Positions 31,806 through 35,031 of a stretch of 35,031 nt of DNA are shown in pieces. The first letter of the stretch is position 1. Each line of letters begins with the position of its first letter. Source of the DNA: Candidatus Chloroploca asiatica (GTDB lineage: Bacteria > Chloroflexota > Chloroflexia > Chloroflexales > Chloroflexaceae); contig NZ_LYXE01000129.1 of the NCBI RefSeq assembly GCF_002532075.1, positions 1-35,031 on the forward strand, written 5' to 3'. A program made the translations under genes and the position numbers. Below the pieces are notes generated by a model. It saw only the letters and a program-made list of their open reading frames with translations. It did no database searches and was not told the origin of the DNA.

Positions 31806-33093
31806 AGACGAAATCCGCGCCGTCCAGCGCGAACTGACCGTCTACCGCAACGCCCAACTCCAATTCAACCCCTCAGCCGCCGAAGGCCGCACCGCCCGCC
31901 AGACCATCCGCGCCCGCCTCGACAGCATCAACGCCGGACTCGACGCCGACCTGCTCAAAATCGGCCAGATCCATAAAGAACCCGACGGCAGCTACAACAC
32001 CCAACCCTTTCACTGGTTCACCGCCTTCTACGAAATCCTCGACGAGGGCGGCTTTGATGTGATCGTGGGGAACCCGCCGTATCTCGAGTTGCGAGAGGTC
32101 GACTACAAGCCGCAAGGCATGAATTCCCTGAGCAGCGGTGCCATTCATGCGATGTGCGTAGAACGAGCACTCCTGATGCTTGGAAAGCAGGGTTACATCA
32201 GTATGATCGTGCCGCTAGCGCTTGTCTCGACGCAGCGCATGCAGGGGGTTCAGCATCTTATCGAGTGTGGTCGTACCGCATGGTATGCGAACTATGCCTG
32301 GCGGCCAGGCAAGCTCTTCGATACCGTCAACCGGGCGCTGACCATCTTTGTTGGGGCACCGACGGCGGAGCCGAAGACCTACTCAACGAGCTATCAAAAG
32401 TGGTACAGCGAGGCCCGCGACCAGTTGATGGCTATCCAGTCATACATTGAGGTGCCGCGCACACGGCCAGCTTTCTGGGTGCCAAAGCTCGGGGAACCGA
32501 TCGAGCAGAAAATTCTCAAGAAGTGCCTGGACATTCCGACACGGCTCCAGAACTTCATGGCTAACACGAAGCATCGCGTGTACTATCGTACTACTGGAGG
32601 CTTGTACTGGAAGGTCTTCACAGACTTTGCACCGGCATTTGTGGTGAACGGGCATTCCGGCTCATCTTCACGTGAGACATGGTTTTCGCTGTCCAAGGCC
32701 GATTATGTTCGCTCCGCCATAGCGGCGCTGAGCAGCAATCTCTTTTGGTGGTGGTACACCATTACCTCTAACCTTCGTGACCTCAACCCCTACGACATCC
32801 AAAACTTCCCGGTGCCAATGTCAGCACTAAGCAACGTCAAGATCGCCCAGTTGGGACATGCCTACCTTGCTGATCTTCAGGCTAACAGCCACATGTTGGT
32901 TCGGATGCAGAAGAGCACTGGTCAGACGGAAACCCAGTCGTTCAAAATCCAGAAATCCAAACCCATCATCGACGAAATCGACCGTGTCCTCGCAGCCCAC
33001 TACGGCTTCACCGACGAAGAACTCGACTTCATCATCGACTACGACATCAAATACCGCATGGGGCGAGAAGCGAGCGACAGCGGGGAAGATTGA
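31756..33093 (+). pseudogene. 5'-truncated Eco57I-type (type IIG) DNA adenine methylase/restriction protein
   Basis: The open frame of 445 residues carries the C-terminal half of a large restriction-modification enzyme. It has FDVIVGNPPYLELREVDY with the N6-adenine methylase motif NPPY (106-109), then IVPLALVSTQRMQ, a target-recognition region (about 200-400), and an intact C-terminus (PIIDEIDRVLAAHYGFTDEE). Complete relatives have about 1000 residues or more, with the SAM-binding motif and nuclease domain before this point; these are missing. Real coding similarity seems to start near 31804 (SDEIRAVQREL), so the ATG at 31756 belongs to the junction sequence. Probably inactive. Confidence 0.8.
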
Positions 33094-33098
33094 CGCGA

Positions 33099-33289
33099 AG
33101 GATTTGACGCAAAGACGCAAAGGCGCAAAGAATCATAATATAAAAATTCTTTGCGCCCCTGCGCCTTTGCGTCAAAATCTCTGCGCCCCTGCGCCTTTGC
33201 GTCAAAATCTCTGCGCCCTTGCGCCTTTGCGTCAAAATCTCTGCGCCCCTGCGCCTTTGCGTCAAAATCTCTGCGCCTTTGCGTCAAAA
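33099..33289. repeat. 30-bp tandem repeat array with inverted partner
   Basis: Four direct units of exactly 30 bases (33151-33180, 33181-33210, 33211-33240, 33241-33270) and a partial fifth (33271-33289). The core is GCGCCTTTGCGTCAAAATCT, with only a few substitutions between units. An inverted related stretch (33099-33133) could form a long hairpin with the first unit across an AT-rich loop. It lies between the methylase remnant and the end of asnS, seven bases from the asnS stop. No unique spacers are present, so it is not CRISPR. Confidence 0.9.
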
Positions 33290-33295
33290 AAGCCG

Positions 33296-34618
33296 TTACG
33301 GGTAAATCCGGTACAGCATCCGCGGGAACGGGATCGTTTCGCGGATGTGGCGTGTGCCGGTGATCCAGGCAACGGCGCGCTCAATGCCCATGCCAAAGCC
33401 ACTATGCGGCACGGTGCCATAGCGACGCAGGTCGAGGTACCAACGATAATCGGCCACATCTAACCCATGCTCATTGATCCGCCGTTCCAGCAGATCAGGA
33501 TCATGAATGCGTTGCGAACCGCCGATAATCTCGCCATAGCCTTCTGGGGCCAGCAGGTCAGCACAAAGCGCCACCTCGGGCCGCGCTGGATCAGGTTCCA
33601 TATAAAAGGCCTTGATCGCCGCCGGATAACGCTCGACAAAGACCGGTCGATCAAACTGTGAAGCGATCAATTGCTCGTGGGGCGCCCCAAAATCCTCGCC
33701 CCAGGGCACCGGCGTGGCGCCTTCGACCTCGCCCTGATGCGCGTTGATCAACTCCAGCGCATCGTCGTAGCTGATCCGTGGGAAGGGCGGCACACACCGT
33801 TTCAGCACCGTCGTATCGCGTTCGAGCACATCAAGATCCGCCGCACGCCGTTCGAGTACTCGCTGCACAATCGCACTCACAAACTGCTCTTGCAGCACCA
33901 GATTATCCTCGTGATCGGCAAACGCCACCTCGGGCTCGATCATCCAGAACTCGGTCAAATGACGGCGCGTCTTGCTCTTTTCGGCACGGAAGGTCGGGCC
34001 AAAACAGTAGACCTTGCCAAACGCCATCATGCCGGCTTCCACATAGAGTTGCCCGGTCTGCGCGAGATAGGCCTTGCCGAGATCAAAATAGTCCGTCGCA
34101 AAGAGATTGCTGGTACCCTCAGCCGCCGTCGCGGTGAGAATCGGCGAGTCAAACCGAATAAAGCCCTGCTCATTGAGCCACTCTTGCGCCGCGGCAATCA
34201 CCTCAGCGCGAACGCGCAGCAACGCATGCTGGCGAGCCGAACGAACCCAGAGGTGGCGGTGTTCCATCAGAAACTCGACGCCATGATCCTTGGGGCTAAT
34301 CGGATACTCCACACTCGGGCCAACTAGTTCCAGCTCATGCACATCAAGCTCAAAGCCGCCAGGGGCACGCTCGTCAGCACGCACACTCCCCGTCACCCGA
34401 CAGGCCGCCTCTTGGCCAAGTTGCTGGGCCAACGCAAACGTCGTCTCGCTCACCTGCTTCTTAAAGATCACACACTGGATCGTCCCGCTCCCATCACGCA
34501 GCAACAGAAAGACCAGCTTGCCCTTCCCGGTCTTATGATAGACCCAACCCGCCAGCGTGACCGTCTCTCCGACATACCCGGCAATCCTGGCAACGGTGGT
34601 AGTTGGCTGCAACGACAT
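33296..34618 (-). CDS. asnS: Asparaginyl-tRNA synthetase
   Basis: A 440-residue class IIb synthetase. An N-terminal OB-fold anticodon-binding domain ([20 protein letters not shown]) is followed by the catalytic core: motif 2 [20 protein letters not shown], then [29 protein letters not shown]; and motif 3 [17 protein letters not shown]. The ending [12 protein letters not shown] is typical of AsnRS rather than AspRS. ATG 34618 has AGGAG about ten bases upstream. It charges tRNA-Asn directly, so GatCAB is not required for Asn here. No T-box was seen upstream, unlike thrS. Confidence 0.96.
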   Translation of the reverse strand: MSLQPTTTVARIAGYVGETVTLAGWVYHKTGKGKLVFLLLRDGSGTIQCVIFKKQVSETTFALAQQLGQEAACRVTGSVRADERAPGGFELDVHELELVGPSVEYPISPKDHGVEFLMEHRHLWVRSARQHALLRVRAEVIAAAQEWLNEQGFIRFDSPILTATAAEGTSNLFATDYFDLGKAYLAQTGQLYVEAGMMAFGKVYCFGPTFRAEKSKTRRHLTEFWMIEPEVAFADHEDNLVLQEQFVSAIVQRVLERRAADLDVLERDTTVLKRCVPPFPRISYDDALELINAHQGEVEGATPVPWGEDFGAPHEQLIASQFDRPVFVERYPAAIKAFYMEPDPARPEVALCADLLAPEGYGEIIGGSQRIHDPDLLERRINEHGLDVADYRWYLDLRRYGTVPHSGFGMGIERAVAWITGTRHIRETIPFPRMLYRIYP

Positions 34619-34659
34619 ATAGCATACTCCTGATCTACATCAACCGACATTCGCCTGCC

Positions 34660-34688
34660 AGTATGCCACGAGAAAAGAGGCCTGGCAA
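34660..34688 (-). promoter_or_regulatory. Promoter of asnS
   Basis: Minus-strand TTGCCA (34688-34683), 17 bases, CATACT (34665-34660); predicted start near 34653, giving a leader of about 35 bases. Confidence 0.6.
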
Positions 34689-34738
34689 ATGTGGGTGCGA
34701 AGTAGTCAACCCCACGGCCCGTGCGGAGCATGCGCGTC

Positions 34739-34811
34739 AAACCGGCCAGGTGCGCGCCGGGACACCGCTCTGTCCCCCCAAGGATCGCGACGGCGCACAC
34801 CTGGCCGGTTT
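34739..34811. repeat. Long hairpin upstream of the asnS promoter
   Basis: AAACCGGCCAGGTG (34739-34752) pairs perfectly with 34798-34811; after one mismatch GCGCC pairs with GGCGC. A smaller inner stem GGGAC/GTCCC sits in the loop. It could end a transcript coming from outside the window. Confidence 0.75.
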
Positions 34812-34830
34812 CCCGGCGCGACGCATCCGC

Positions 34831-35031
34831 CCGCAAGGGCATCCGCAAGGGCATCCGCAAGGGCATCCGCAAGGGCACCCGCAAGGGCATCCGCAAGGAC
34901 ATCCGCAAGGACATCCGCAAGGGCATCCGCAAGGGCACCCGCAAGGACATCCGCAAGGGCACCCGCAAGGGCACCCGCAAGGGCACCCGCAAGGGCACCC
35001 GCAAGGGCACCCGCAAGGGCACCCGCAAGGG
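34831..35031. repeat. 12-bp tandem repeat array running off the window
   Basis: About 16-17 contiguous copies of a 12-base unit CCGCAAGGGCAY (variants GGGCAT, GGACAT and GGGCAC). Variants cluster: more T near 34831-34920, uniform GGGCAC from about 34948 on. The unit equals the stem of the mobile element core (GGGCACCCGCAAGGG). The open frame across it is a by-product of a 12-base unit being a multiple of three. Confidence 0.93.

Noticed and set aside
33151-33289. CRISPR-like array
   Set aside because: Units are contiguous 30-mers with no unique spacers, and no cas genes are nearby.
34619-34830. T-box in front of asnS
   Set aside because: No GGGTGG-ACC motif or U-tailed terminator lies between the predicted promoter and the start; the hairpin is upstream of the promoter.
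34468-35028. Minus-strand ORF rich in the tetrapeptide RVPL/RMPL
   Set aside because: It is the translation of a 12-bp tandem repeat and overlaps the asnS start region.

Overview
The window looks like a chromosomal segment of a high-GC, filamentous-phototroph-type Chloroflexota (Chloroflexales-like; inferred from gene families and style, not proven). Most of it is ordinary housekeeping sequence. Mixed into it are a glycosyltransferase-rich accessory block, decayed toxin-antitoxin and restriction-modification remnants, and many short repeats and long hairpins. No rRNA, tRNA, CRISPR array or complete transposase gene was seen.

Layout. 1-420: remnant of a PIN-like toxin overlapping a small partner gene. 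648-1865 (-): Bcr/CflA drug-efflux transporter, preceded by two strong hairpins. 2002-4097 (+): a textbook promoter, a T-box riboswitch with an apparent Thr (ACC) specifier, and thrS. 4180-7848 (+): a tight operon of a one-helix membrane protein, a CinA-like protein, two DUF4013-type membrane proteins and a PgsA-like phosphatidyltransferase. 7858-9470 (-): a NarL-type response regulator overlapped by maf, with a miniature transposable element just upstream. 9863-12611 (-): a GSDH-type lipoprotein and a secreted three-repeat protein. 12728-14392 (-): an HD (p)ppGpp-hydrolase-like protein and an AT-richer nucleotidyltransferase with a frameshifted small partner. 14718-17272 (-): a GT4 glycosyltransferase and an M20-family protein that has lost its metal ligands. 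17476-19391 (+): parA-parB, with an internal duplication in ParB. 19702-22193 (+): PfkB kinase, a second CDP-alcohol phosphatidyltransferase, gatC and a membrane protein. 22224-31320 (-): a four-gene glycosyltransferase locus (three GT39/PMT-like membrane enzymes and one GT4). 31408-33289: a repeat-bounded scar holding a second copy of the miniature element, a PLD/helicase N-terminal scrap and a 5'-truncated Eco57I-type methylase. 33296-34618 (-): asnS, followed to the window end by a hairpin and a 12-bp tandem repeat array.

How the parts fit together. thrS is probably controlled by uncharged tRNA-Thr through transcription attenuation. The two CDP-alcohol phosphatidyltransferases, the glycosyltransferases and the secreted proteins point to envelope lipid and glycan building. 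ParA/ParB serve chromosome partition. The most notable non-gene signals are three: (1) a non-autonomous mobile element in two copies with terminal inverted repeats and flanking direct repeats, whose core motif resembles the unit of the terminal tandem array; (2) a set of unrelated 15-27 bp near-perfect hairpins without U-tracts between genes; (3) tandem repeats that have entered a coding sequence (29478-29621).
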